Source of the DNA: a virus
Virus record (IMG/VR): IMGVR_UViG_3300015371_000057
Coordinates: 1 to 50,186 of that record
Direction: 5' to 3' (one strand)
DNA: 50,186 nucleotides
A program made the position numbers and the translations under genes. Every line of letters starts with the position of its first letter. Position 1 is the stretch's first letter. Positions 13,225 to 19,647 of the stretch are shown here, one piece after another. The notes beneath the pieces are model-generated. The model had not been told where the DNA came from, searched no databases, and was given only the letters and a program-made list of their open reading frames with translations.

Positions 13225-13827
13225 TCACTCGACCACGGCGTCCGGGTCAGTCATCAGCACCGCCATGTACGGCTCCAGCACATCGGTGGCGGCCTGCACG
13301 AGCCTCATCGGCACCTTCCCCGGTGGCCGGGATGCCCGCGCGTTGGCGGTCAGCTCCACCATCTGGCGCACCGCATCGCCCAGCTCCCCATCGCCAGCGC
13401 CCTCCATGTCGGTGCGCTCGAAGCTCCCCTCGACGTGGTAGGTGAGGCCGTAGGACTGCTCCAGGTGCACGAGGTCCCAGCACGTCACCAGAAGGCACGT
13501 CCCCACGGTCTGGTCCCCGGCCTCCGCTCGCTGGCCGAGCTCCCCGCGCGCCGGGATGCGCTCATCCTCCAGGCTCTGGTGAGCGATCCACGCCTCCGAG
13601 ATGAGGGCGAGGTAGTGGGCGTCGAACAGCGGCACCATCGTCATGCCGATGGCGAGCACCGCGCCCGGCATCCCTCCCGTCTCGGCCTCGACCTGCGGGA
13701 CGACCTTGGCCACGTCGTGCTGCTCACGGTCGAGCAGGATGATCACCGGCACCAGGTGCCCGTGCCTCCCGTAGTTGGCGAGCGCCCCCTCGGCGAGCGT
13801 CTCGCACAGTTCCTTCGGTGTCCTCAT
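13225..13827 (-). CDS. Hypothetical protein
   Basis: 200 residues from the ATG at 13827. It overlaps the upstream stop (ATGA), with GAAAGGAACG encoded by that gene's last codons. N-terminal helix 'TPKELCETLAEGALANYGRH', then a hydrophobic beta-alpha region ('LVPVIILLDREQHD', 'GAVLAIGMTMVPLFDAHYLA') and a Cys/Trp strand 'LLVTCWDLVHLEQ'. The pattern looks like an enzyme-sized alpha/beta domain, but no motif allows a call. A promoter for the next gene lies just past its end. Confidence 0.65.
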   Translation of the reverse strand: MRTPKELCETLAEGALANYGRHGHLVPVIILLDREQHDVAKVVPQVEAETGGMPGAVLAIGMTMVPLFDAHYLALISEAWIAHQSLEDERIPARGELGQRAEAGDQTVGTCLLVTCWDLVHLEQSYGLTYHVEGSFERTDMEGAGDGELGDAVRQMVELTANARASRPPGKVPMRLVQAATDVLEPYMAVLMTDPDAVVE

Positions 13828-14381
13828 CGCGTTCCTTTCATGATCGCTGTGGTGCGCTCGACGATCTCGCGCACCTCGGTCCCGTGCAGGCGCAGCCACC
13901 CCGCCGCGCTGCGCCATCCGTTGTTCGACGCCCAGCGCCCAACGATCAGCCGCTGGCCGTGCTTGTCGTCGAGGAACAGGTCCCCGACCTGTGGCAGCAC
14001 CGGCAGGACGCGCGGCCCAGGGCAGATGATCCGGCCCGGTCGGTTGAACTGGCCCGCCGAGATGTCGAGGGTCCAACCGCGCCCCTCGGCCATGAGGTGC
14101 CCGTTCCAGCGGCCACCGCCCTTGGCGATGTCCGGCCCGACCCCCAACGACCACGCCTGGTCCGGCCAGTCCTCGACGCCGACCCCCTCGCGGAACAGGT
14201 CCCAGGCGAACCGGTTGAACAGGAGCAGGTGCACGCTGACCGGCCGCGCCGTCACCCCCAGCTTCTCCAGCGCCCGCACCACCACTCGCGTCCCGTTGAT
14301 GCAGTGATCGGGCGAGAACGGGAAGTCGTCCTCGCGCTGCCACCGACCCCAGGCACGGGCCAGCGCCTCGACCGTGAACAT
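13824..14381 (-). CDS. Cys-His-Asp (transglutaminase-like fold) candidate enzyme
   Basis: 185 residues from the ATG at 14381. A catalytic-triad-like order is visible: C27 at the start of a helix ('HCINGTRVVVRALEKLG'), H95 in 'RWNGHLMAE', D106 in 'GWTLDISAGQFNRP'. This order and spacing is typical of transglutaminase/NlpC-type folds, which cleave or form amide bonds. Whether it acts on peptides, an amine donor for base modification or something else is unknown. It shares the operon with the aGPT-Pplase-like and methyltransferase genes. Last codons (MKGTR) encode the next gene's ribosome-binding site. Confidence 0.55.
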   Translation of the reverse strand: MFTVEALARAWGRWQREDDFPFSPDHCINGTRVVVRALEKLGVTARPVSVHLLLFNRFAWDLFREGVGVEDWPDQAWSLGVGPDIAKGGGRWNGHLMAEGRGWTLDISAGQFNRPGRIICPGPRVLPVLPQVGDLFLDDKHGQRLIVGRWASNNGWRSAAGWLRLHGTEVREIVERTTAIMKGTR

Positions 14382-14386
14382 CTCGT

Positions 14387-14659
14387 CTACCGCTCGATCA
14401 GGTGCCACGACCCCTCCTGCTCTTGCAGCGCGGCCCAGTGGCGGTAGCACAGCTCCAGGGTGAAGTGCTCGACACCCTCGTGACCCTCGGCGGTGACCGA
14501 GGCGAGCGACTTGCAACCGACCCAGCAGCACCCGTTGCACTCCGGGCAGCACTCCGGGTGCCACTGGTCGTTCCCGTGCGGGCGCTCGTCGGACATGCGG
14601 TCGTAGATCATCGGCATCCCGCACATGCGGCAGACCCCGTAGTCGTAGAGCTCGGGCAT
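14387..14659 (-). CDS. Cys-rich zinc-binding protein
   Basis: 90 residues, starting 2 nt after the previous stop. Two Cys clusters: 'CRMCGMPMIYDR' near the N-terminus and 'HPECCPECNGCCWVGCKS' in the middle, followed by 'LELCYRHW'. Enough ligands for two zinc sites. One of many small Cys-rich proteins of this operon; function unknown. Confidence 0.65.
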   Translation of the reverse strand: MPELYDYGVCRMCGMPMIYDRMSDERPHGNDQWHPECCPECNGCCWVGCKSLASVTAEGHEGVEHFTLELCYRHWAALQEQEGSWHLIER

Positions 14660-14661
14660 GG

Positions 14662-15402
14662 CTAGTACGCCCACTTGCCGGAGCGGACACGGCGGCGCAT
14701 GGCGATGCGCTCGTTCTGCCCCCACGCTGCGAACCAGCCGAGGCGGGTGCGGAAGCGCGAGCGCAGCCGGGTCACCTCGGGCATGTCGTCGTCGTTGATC
14801 GTGGGCCAGATGTCGAACCAGCCCACGTCCCAGTACGAGTGCTTCGGCGGGCGCCAGTCGTGGATGTCGGCTTGGTGGATCCACAGCTTCACGCCGAGGC
14901 GCTGTGCCTTGTCGTGGTAGTGCTGGCCGACCGCCTTGATGATCCGCGGCTCCCGCTCGACCACCTCCACGAAGCTCAGGCGACGCTCCAGGGCACGGTT
15001 CAGCACCATCCCCAGCCCGAGCCCGACGATCAGCGCCGAGCCCCCTGGGATGTCAGCGAAGGCTGCATCCACCTCGCGGTGGTCACGCACCTCGGCGGGC
15101 GTGTCGGTCATCCACAGCACCCCGTCCACGGTCAGGCGGGTGTAGATGCCGGGATCGGTGGAGCGGTCGTCGCGCTGCGGGTTGAACGCAGCGCGCAGCT
15201 TCTCGACCATCGCCTCCCGCTCAGTGATCTCGAAGCGCTCGATGAGCACCCCGTCGTCGTTGTACGGCGGCACGTCCACGAGCCACTCTCTGGTCGTCGG
15301 GTCCAGGCCCATCGACCTCGCCCGCTGCATCGCCTCCTCCGTCTCCTGCTGGAGCTGCTCAAGGCGATCGCGCGGGATGGCGAACGGCTCCTTGTCACTC
15401 AT
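14662..15402 (-). CDS. Rossmann-fold SAM-dependent methyltransferase-like protein
   Basis: 246 residues from the ATG at 15402 (ATGA overlap). The N-terminal third is helical; then the class I methyltransferase core: 'ALIVGLGLGMVL' (motif I, residues 123-134), an acidic end of strand 2 in 'VVEREP' (147-152), 'HQADIHDW' (177-184) and 'YWDVGWFDIWP' (190-200). It resembles spermidine-synthase-type Rossmann proteins as well as small-molecule methyltransferases. DNA-methylase motifs such as DPPY or PCQ are absent, so DNA is not the obvious substrate. It might make or modify a donor used on hypermodified bases. Confidence 0.65.
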   Translation of the reverse strand: MSDKEPFAIPRDRLEQLQQETEEAMQRARSMGLDPTTREWLVDVPPYNDDGVLIERFEITEREAMVEKLRAAFNPQRDDRSTDPGIYTRLTVDGVLWMTDTPAEVRDHREVDAAFADIPGGSALIVGLGLGMVLNRALERRLSFVEVVEREPRIIKAVGQHYHDKAQRLGVKLWIHQADIHDWRPPKHSYWDVGWFDIWPTINDDDMPEVTRLRSRFRTRLGWFAAWGQNERIAMRRRVRSGKWAY

Positions 15403-15509
15403 GCCGCGACCCCCACGATGATCAGGGTGGTGGTGCCGATTGCCCACACCACGGTCATCAGCAGGAGCGCGCGGCTCCATCCGAACGGGCGCCAGTGGCG
15501 CAACTTCAT
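15399..15509 (-). CDS. 36-residue membrane protein
   Basis: ATG at 15509 with GAAAGGAACTGACG upstream; the stop overlaps the next start (ATGA). A basic N-terminus (MKLRHWRPFGWSR) precedes a single transmembrane helix 'ALLLMTVVWAIGTTTLIIVG'. Ribosome-binding site, coupling and the clear helix support a real small protein. Function unknown. Confidence 0.65.
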   Translation of the reverse strand: MKLRHWRPFGWSRALLLMTVVWAIGTTTLIIVGVAA

Positions 15510-15511
15510 CG

Positions 15512-15739
15512 TCAGTTCCTTTCGTCAGCATCAACTTCGGCGACCCGGCTCACGTGCAGCGTGAACTCGGTGCCGTTGGCGTTCTGGAGGCGGGCATACC
15601 GCCCACGCCGATTGCGTGGGCGGCCAGGCCCCGGCCACCCGATCAGCCTCACCACGCGCCCGTCATCGAGGCGCACGAGCCCCCGATCGACGGCCACCTT
15701 GATCATCCCTGGGTCGTCGTAGACCGGCACCCACCTCAT
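15512..15739 (-). CDS. Small basic beta-rich protein
   Basis: 75 residues from the ATG at 15739, overlapping the preceding stop. Strands 'VPVYDDPGMIKVAV' and 'GLVRLDDGRVVRLIGWPG', a basic loop 'GRPRNRRGRYARL', and an acidic end. It might be an SH3- or OB-like small domain. No family recognised. Confidence 0.55.
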   Translation of the reverse strand: MRWVPVYDDPGMIKVAVDRGLVRLDDGRVVRLIGWPGPGRPRNRRGRYARLQNANGTEFTLHVSRVAEVDADERN

Positions 15740-15915
15740 CGCGATCGCCTCGGGTAGCCGTGGTCGCGGTCGAGCACCACGTCGCGCGCCGACCGCCAGG
15801 CCTGCGCCTCGTAGTCCCACACGACGAGGCGCCGATGCGCCCATGCGTACCGGCACCCGCCGATGAACCAGCCCAGCGCGAACGCGCCCAGCGCGGTGAC
15901 GAGCCAGTCAGTCAC
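15736..15915 (-). CDS. Small membrane protein
   Basis: 59 residues from the GTG at 15915 (GTGA overlap). One N-terminal transmembrane segment 'WLVTALGAFALGWFIGGCRY', then a charged cytoplasmic-type tail 'RRLVVWDYEAQAWRSARDVV'. Function unknown. Confidence 0.6.
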   Translation of the reverse strand: MTDWLVTALGAFALGWFIGGCRYAWAHRRLVVWDYEAQAWRSARDVVLDRDHGYPRRSR

Positions 15916-16274
15916 GTCTCGTCCAGCCGCTCGCTCGGCGTCGGCCCCTGCGGCCGGAGTGCCCGGTCGAGCTCGGCGATCTTGTCGAACAGCTGCTGAC
16001 ACTGCTCCAGCGGCACCGGATGGGCGCGCATCGTCACTCCCGGCACCCGCCCGTTCAGCCACCGGCCGCCCATGTGCTCGGCCAGCGGCACCAGGAAGAT
16101 CGTGCTCATGTTCTCGGGCATCCGCTCCGCGATCCCCCACAGGAGGAGCGCCAAGCTGTGCTGCCAGTCCCGGTCGTCGGCGTCCGCCAGGAGCATCGTG
16201 TTGGTCACAACGCCCACGGCGTACTCGTGGATCTGTGCTTCGGTGAGCGGCTCCAAGCGCGCCGGGATGCTCAC
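15912..16274 (-). CDS. Hypothetical protein
   Basis: 120 residues with a GTG start at 16274 that overlaps the upstream stop. Mainly helical ('AQIHEYAVGVVTNTMLLADA', 'ALLLWGIAERMPENM'), with a Pro-rich acidic C-terminus. The start codon lies directly against a 10-bp hairpin (16275-16302) that includes its purine-rich upstream region. No family recognised. Confidence 0.6.
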   Translation of the reverse strand: MSIPARLEPLTEAQIHEYAVGVVTNTMLLADADDRDWQHSLALLLWGIAERMPENMSTIFLVPLAEHMGGRWLNGRVPGVTMRAHPVPLEQCQQLFDKIAELDRALRPQGPTPSERLDET

Positions 16275-16420
16275 CCTGCCCGCCCCTCACGAGGCGGGCA
16301 GGGACGCGGCTCCCACGCGGCAGCGCGGTCCTTGGCGTGCTGGTAGGCCCGGTTGATCGCGGTCCGCAGGACCGATGCGATGGCGTGGGGAACATCGAGC
16401 GGCTCACTCAGTGAGGTCAT
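16271..16420 (-). CDS. 49-residue hypothetical protein
   Basis: ATG at 16420 inside the end of the upstream gene (17-bp overlap, different frame); stop overlaps the GTG of the next gene. Product begins MTSLSEPLDVPHAIASVLRT and continues with a helix containing 'INRAYQHAKDRAAAW' and a Pro/Arg tail. It fills an otherwise unexplained gap and would open the hairpin at 16275-16302 for its neighbour. Confidence 0.5.
   Translation of the reverse strand: MTSLSEPLDVPHAIASVLRTAINRAYQHAKDRAAAWEPRPCPPREGRAG
16275..16302 (-). other. 10-bp hairpin abutting a GTG start
   Basis: CCTGCCCGCC and its perfect complement GGCGGGCAGG enclose an 8-nt loop. On the minus strand the 3' arm ends one base before the GTG at 16274, so folding would hide the initiation region unless ribosomes translating the upstream 49-codon gene open it. 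Confidence 0.5.
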
Positions 16421-16868
16421 CGGGCAGCCTTCCCGTGGTCAGGTACTCCTCGAACGCGGCACCGCTGAGGGCGATGAACGTGGGGCCGGGGACGGTCGCT
16501 GCGTTGGCGACCACCGTCAGGTCCTGCCCCGTGCGGCGGGCGTCGTTGAGCACCCGCCCCCACTGGTCAGCCATGCTCGTGAACGCCTCGACCACTTCCG
16601 GGCTGGCCGGGAGGCTGTCGCCCTCGGCGTCCGGGTCGAGGGCGCACACGACGACCGGCCCGAACAGGGCGATCCCCGTCATCAGCGAGGCGACCACGTT
16701 GAGCACGCTCCCGTTCAGCATCGCCTCGTCGTCGATGAACAGCGAGAACTCGGCGCCCCGGATGAGGTCGATCGTGGCCCCGCCCATCGCTGCCTTGATG
16801 CCCTCGTAGGTGTTGGGCACGGGCTCGTGCCAGCAGTCCGGTCGGATGACCGTGAGCTCGCCGCTCAT
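16404..16868 (-). CDS. Hypothetical protein
   Basis: 154 residues from the ATG at 16868 (overlap with upstream TGA). It begins MSGELTVIRPDCWHEPVPNT; then 'GIKAAMGGATIDLIRGAEFS' and 'IDDEAMLNGSVLNVVASLM', and an alternating hydrophobic segment 'GIALFGPVVVCALD'. The alpha/beta pattern and 'DDEAMLNG' loop suggest a small enzyme-like or regulatory fold. No family recognised; similar-size proteins occur in actinophage early regions. Confidence 0.6.
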   Translation of the reverse strand: MSGELTVIRPDCWHEPVPNTYEGIKAAMGGATIDLIRGAEFSLFIDDEAMLNGSVLNVVASLMTGIALFGPVVVCALDPDAEGDSLPASPEVVEAFTSMADQWGRVLNDARRTGQDLTVVANAATVPGPTFIALSGAAFEEYLTTGRLPDDLTE

Positions 16869-17035
16869 CGGGCGAGCCGATTCACGCACGACCAGCACAG
16901 CCAGCCCTCGGGCTCATCTGCCGGGATCGGGACCGGGCGGCAGTTGGGCTTGGTCAGCTGGTGGCAGTCGCGGAAGGCGTGCCAGCGGCACCCCGGCACC
17001 CACCAGCGGAAGATCGCTCGGACGCTGCGCATCAT
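16865..17035 (-). CDS. Small Cys-rich basic protein
   Basis: 56 residues from the ATG at 17035 (a second ATG follows at once). 'PGCRWHAFRDCHQLTKPNCR' and 'EGWLCWSCVNRLAR' provide several Cys/His ligands and many Arg, the look of a small nucleic-acid-binding zinc protein. Overlaps both neighbours by four bases. Confidence 0.55.
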   Translation of the reverse strand: MMRSVRAIFRWWVPGCRWHAFRDCHQLTKPNCRPVPIPADEPEGWLCWSCVNRLAR

Positions 17036-17418
17036 TGCGCCTCCGTCCCCGAGTACGGACGCCCCCACACGCCCTGGCGCTGACGCCGGAACGCCACGGT
17101 CGGCGCCCGGTCACCGAACTGCTCGACCATCACCGCCACCGGGCCGACCCCGTGCTCGTCGCCCTCGGGGATGTCGATCACCCACACCCGCCGCTCGTCC
17201 ATCGAGCTGACCGGCGTGGACCCCTCGACGCGCGGCGCCATCGCCTTGTCGCGCATGTCGTTCACGACCTCCGCCACCGTGGCGACGTGGCCGATCACGT
17301 CGACGAGCGAGTCGCTCATCGACAGCAGGTTGTCCCGCAGCCCGTCCACACGGGCCACCAGCAGCTCCAGGTCGCCCTCGACCCGGCGCAGCTTGACGTG
17401 CTCGCTCTCCTCGCTCAT
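17032..17418 (-). CDS. Coiled-coil hypothetical protein
   Basis: 128 residues from the ATG at 17418 (ATGA overlap). Residues about 5-60 form a heptad-like helix ('RRVEGDLELLVARVDGLRDN', 'VIGHVATVAEVVNDMRDK'), followed by beta strands 'ERRVWVIDIPEGDE' and 'GPVAVMVEQFGDR' and a basic C-terminus. Suggests an oligomer with a small beta domain. Function unknown. Confidence 0.6.
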   Translation of the reverse strand: MSEESEHVKLRRVEGDLELLVARVDGLRDNLLSMSDSLVDVIGHVATVAEVVNDMRDKAMAPRVEGSTPVSSMDERRVWVIDIPEGDEHGVGPVAVMVEQFGDRAPTVAFRRQRQGVWGRPYSGTEAQ

Positions 17419-17687
17419 GCCGTCACCCCCTCCCGCGCGCCGATCAGCCAGCGCGCCATCGACACGATCAGCGCCTCGGCGGTGTCCGGGTCGGCCAGCA
17501 GGGCGTCGATCACCGGCTGCACCGACACGGTGGCGATCACCGTGCGACGCCAAGCGCCGTGCGGGATGTCGTGCTCGATCGCCAGCGCCTTGCCCTGGTC
17601 GTCCTCGCCGATCGGATCGACCGACTCGACCCCTCGCACCTCGGCGCCGAAGGACCAGACGTTGCCCGGCTCCATCAGCGCGCTCAC
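17415..17687 (-). CDS. Hypothetical protein
   Basis: 90 residues from the GTG at 17687 (GTGA overlap; the internal ATG four codons on is an alternative). Strand-rich first half ('NVWSFGAEVRGVESVDPI', 'ALAIEHDIPHGAWRR'), helical second half ('VQPVIDALLADPDTAEALIV'). No family recognised. Confidence 0.55.
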   Translation of the reverse strand: MSALMEPGNVWSFGAEVRGVESVDPIGEDDQGKALAIEHDIPHGAWRRTVIATVSVQPVIDALLADPDTAEALIVSMARWLIGAREGVTA

Positions 17688-17899
17688 CGCTCCACCGCTT
17701 CCCCGGCCTCGCTGTCCCGCAGGATCAGCCGCTGACCGAGCCCGAGCCCGAGCCCGTAGCACTCGCTCTCGAAGTGCTGGTCGCACACGTTGGCCCACGG
17801 GCCAGCGGTGGTCTTGGCGTCGTACGCCGCGGTGTTGGTGCACCCCGGCCAGTCGCACTGGGGGAGGTGATCCACGACCACCTCCGAGTGATTCTTCAT
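17684..17899 (-). CDS. Small zinc-finger protein
   Basis: 71 residues from the ATG at 17899 behind GAAAGGAACTGCGGAG. 'CDWPGCTNTAAYDAKT' and 'WANVCDQHFES' give C-x4-C...C-x2-H ligands. First gene after the promoter at 17950-17981, so it begins the downstream part of the minus operon. Confidence 0.65.
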   Translation of the reverse strand: MKNHSEVVVDHLPQCDWPGCTNTAAYDAKTTAGPWANVCDQHFESECYGLGLGLGQRLILRDSEAGEAVER

Positions 17900-17949
17900 C
17901 TCCGCAGTTCCTTTCGTCGTGCCCGCTGCGTATTTCGGGCGATACCTAT

Positions 17950-17981
17950 AGTCTAGCGCGGCCCACGGCCGGTCAGCTAGC
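17950..17981 (-). promoter_or_regulatory. Promoter inside the long minus operon
   Basis: Minus strand: GCTAGC (17976-17981), exactly 20 nt, TAGACT (17950-17955). The spacer shares CCGTGGGCCGCGC with the promoter at 3052-3083; the two agree over most of 36 bp. A leader of about 45 nt with GAAAGGAACT follows. Confidence 0.65.
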
Positions 17982-17995
17982 CCTACCAGGGAGTA

Positions 17996-18028
17996 CCGCC
18001 TGAGAGCGGCGGAGCCGCCCCCAGGCGG
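17996..18028 (-). terminator. Stem-loop upstream of the 17950 promoter
   Basis: CCGCCTG (17996-18002) pairs with CAGGCGG (18022-18028), with an inner GGCGGC-TCC-GCCGC stem. It lies between tRNA-like element A and the promoter and probably separates two transcripts. Confidence 0.5.
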
Positions 18029-18052
18029 GGCCTCCCGTCTGCGTGGTAGGAG

Positions 18053-18126
18053 TGGGCCAGGCGGGAGTCGAACCCGCGCGCCGGGAGGAAAGGAACTCCC
18101 GCGCTCACCGTGCTGACCCTTGGCCC
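18053..18126 (-). tRNA. tRNA-like element A (divergent, identity undetermined)
   Basis: Starts at the last G of the upstream gene's TAG stop. Acceptor GGGCCAA pairs with CTGGCCC (six of seven pairs) with discriminator A. The D-arm is short (TCA/TGA with a 6-nt loop). The anticodon-like stem CGGGAG/CTCCCG encloses an 8-nt loop UUCCUUUC instead of 7. The T-arm GCGGG-UUCGACU-CCCGC is canonical. Length 74 nt. The 8-nt loop makes the anticodon unreadable. Ten bases across the loop (18088-18097) are complementary to the phage ribosome-binding site GAAAGGAACT. Confidence 0.45.
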
Positions 18127-18887
18127 TAGGGCTCGCCCCAGGGATCCTGATGCGGGGTGGCGTAGCGGTCCCACCACGACGCGTAGATGGCGTGCCACGC
18201 CTCCTGCGCTGTCATACGGCCGCGGCCGTATGACAGGCCCGACCCCAACGTGCGAGCAGCGCCCGTCAGCAGCTCGCTCACCTCGTCGGTGCCCATCCCT
18301 GCCTCGACCAGTGCCGCCACCACGGCGGCGTCGTTGTTGGGGTCGACCGCAGGCTGCATCCGCAGCACCACGTCCACGATGCGGTCGTCGTGCTCGCGGG
18401 CCTGGCGCGCCAGCTCGGCCGCGTTGCGTCGGAGTTGCTCGACTGCGGCCTCGGTGTTGCGGGGGACCTGGACCGGGCGCAGGTCCGAGCGGTCCTGCTT
18501 GGCCGGAGGCTCCTTGCAGAACTCGCGCAGGCGCTCCCGGCTCGGCATCACGTCCATCTCGGCGCACGCCCCGAGGAACGCCGCCATCAGCGTCACCCGT
18601 TCCGAGTTCCCGACCATGCTCCGATGCAGCACCCACGATGCGTCGGCTCGCCGGATGTCCGGTGGCCACGCCCAAGCGACCGAGCGGTACTCGGCCAGGC
18701 GCTTCGGGGCGATGCCGATGGCGTCGGCGAAGGCGTCGAGGTCCTCGCGCGCCGGGTCGTGAGCTCCGCGCCGGGATGGCTGGCCGAAGATGCCCACGGC
18801 CATGTCACCCAGCGCCCACTGCACCCCGTCGAGCTGGCCCAGGAGCAGGCGACCCTCGGCCACCTGCTCCTCGGTGTAGGCGCTCAC
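18126..18887 (-). CDS. Putative DNA-binding protein
   Basis: 253 residues from the GTG at 18887 (GTGA overlap). The pattern 'GIAPKRLAEYRSVAWAWPPD' followed by 'ASWVLHRSMVGNSERVTLM' resembles helix-turn-helix proteins of phages and actinobacterial plasmids, where 'YRxVAxAWP' marks the recognition helix. A helical middle and an Ala-rich C-terminus follow. The coding region contains a perfect 28-bp palindrome at 18209-18236. Its stop supplies the first base of tRNA-like element A. Specific role unknown. Confidence 0.65.
   Translation of the reverse strand: MSAYTEEQVAEGRLLLGQLDGVQWALGDMAVGIFGQPSRRGAHDPAREDLDAFADAIGIAPKRLAEYRSVAWAWPPDIRRADASWVLHRSMVGNSERVTLMAAFLGACAEMDVMPSRERLREFCKEPPAKQDRSDLRPVQVPRNTEAAVEQLRRNAAELARQAREHDDRIVDVVLRMQPAVDPNNDAAVVAALVEAGMGTDEVSELLTGAARTLGSGLSYGRGRMTAQEAWHAIYASWWDRYATPHQDPWGEP
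18209..18236. promoter_or_regulatory. 28-bp perfect palindrome inside a coding region
   Basis: The sequence equals its reverse complement over 28 bp: arm CTGTCATACGGCCG and its complement with no spacer. It lies at about codons 217-226 of the 18126-18887 gene. Core half-sites TACGG and CCGTA, separated by 6 bp, also occur in the 2886-2907 and 21765-21774 palindromes. In RNA it could form a 12-bp hairpin. Confidence 0.65.
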
Positions 18888-19306
18888 TGTGCCCGGCCCT
18901 GGATGACCTCGTACAGGATCGAGCACTCGTCCCCGTCCAGCGTCCAGAACTGCACGTCCTGGACCCACTCGGGCAAGAGCTCACGGTCCTGCTGCTCGGC
19001 CATCTCGGCAGCGTGCTGCGTGCACACCCGCATCCGCTCGCCCGTGTAGGGCTGCGGGTCGGGCTCCCACTCCGGTGGGTACGAGGCCACGATCTCGTCG
19101 TGGTACGTGGTGACGAAGCTCGCCACCATCCCGCACTCGACGCTGGCTCGGCTGCCGTCGTAGTCCCGGAACGTCACCGTCCACTGGCACCGCGGCGGCT
19201 GCCCGTCCATCCAGCACATCGGGCAGCGCCCGTAGTTGTCGAGCACGTTCTTCGGCCAGCGCGCCCCGCACCCGGAGCACGCCACCATCTCGGGGAACGA
19301 GCTCAT
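18884..19306 (-). CDS. Zinc-ribbon hypothetical protein
   Basis: 140 residues from the ATG at 19306 (ATGA overlap). N-terminal 'VACSGCGARWPKNVLDNYGR' followed by CPMCW is a four-Cys ribbon. A second domain with 'RCQWTVTFRDYDGSRASVEC' and 'MRVCTQHAAEMAEQQ' may hold another metal site. Acidic, strand-rich C-terminus. Function unknown. Confidence 0.6.
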   Translation of the reverse strand: MSSFPEMVACSGCGARWPKNVLDNYGRCPMCWMDGQPPRCQWTVTFRDYDGSRASVECGMVASFVTTYHDEIVASYPPEWEPDPQPYTGERMRVCTQHAAEMAEQQDRELLPEWVQDVQFWTLDGDECSILYEVIQGRAQ

Positions 19307-19524
19307 GGCACCCGCTCCACGTGGACCGTGGTCGTCGTCTCGCAGCTCAGGTGGAACTCGACGCAGTAGGCGACGTGCTCGTCGCACCGCCACGTCACGC
19401 CCCTGGCCGGGAACCCGTTGATCCCGACGAGCACCATCCAGGTCGCCTCGACCCCGCACTCGCCATCGGCGGTGCCGTCGAGGCCCATCGTGCACGGATG
19501 CCCGCGCACCTCCATCTCATCCAT
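19303..19524 (-). CDS. Small Cys-rich protein
   Basis: 73 residues, ATG at 19524 behind GAAAGGAGCTGCGG. 'HPCTMGLDGTADGECGVEAT' and 'WRCDEHVAYCVEFHLSCE' resemble the 17684-17899 product in layout (Cys...Cys...C-x2-H), so the two may be paralogues. First gene after tRNA-like element B. Confidence 0.6.
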   Translation of the reverse strand: MDEMEVRGHPCTMGLDGTADGECGVEATWMVLVGINGFPARGVTWRCDEHVAYCVEFHLSCETTTTVHVERVP

Positions 19525-19572
19525 CCGCAGCTCCTTTCACCTTGCTGCTCGCCCGGCACGGTGCCGGGGTCG

Positions 19573-19640
19573 TGGGCCTGGGCGGAGTCGAACCGCCGCG
19601 CTGGAGATCGGAGTGTCCAGCGCCCTGCCAGTGCAGGCCC
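19573..19640 (-). tRNA. tRNA-like element B (short, aberrant core)
   Basis: Perfect 7-bp acceptor GGGCCTG/CAGGCCC with discriminator A, and a canonical T-arm GGCGG-UUCGACU-CCGCC. The rest is not canonical: only 10 nt stand where the D-arm should be, and an 8-bp stem GCGCTGGA/TCCAGCGC with a 10-nt loop (CACUCCGAUC) replaces the anticodon arm and runs directly into the T-arm, with no variable loop. 68 nt. A CCG in the loop could read as an Arg anticodon, but the geometry argues against normal decoding. Confidence 0.4.
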
Positions 19641-19647
19641 TCCTGCC

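Noticed and set aside
18110-19369. Long plus-strand frame of 419 codons opposite the minus operon
   Set aside because: Arg/Pro/Ala-rich antisense composition; the minus strand has coupled genes with zinc and helix-turn-helix motifs.
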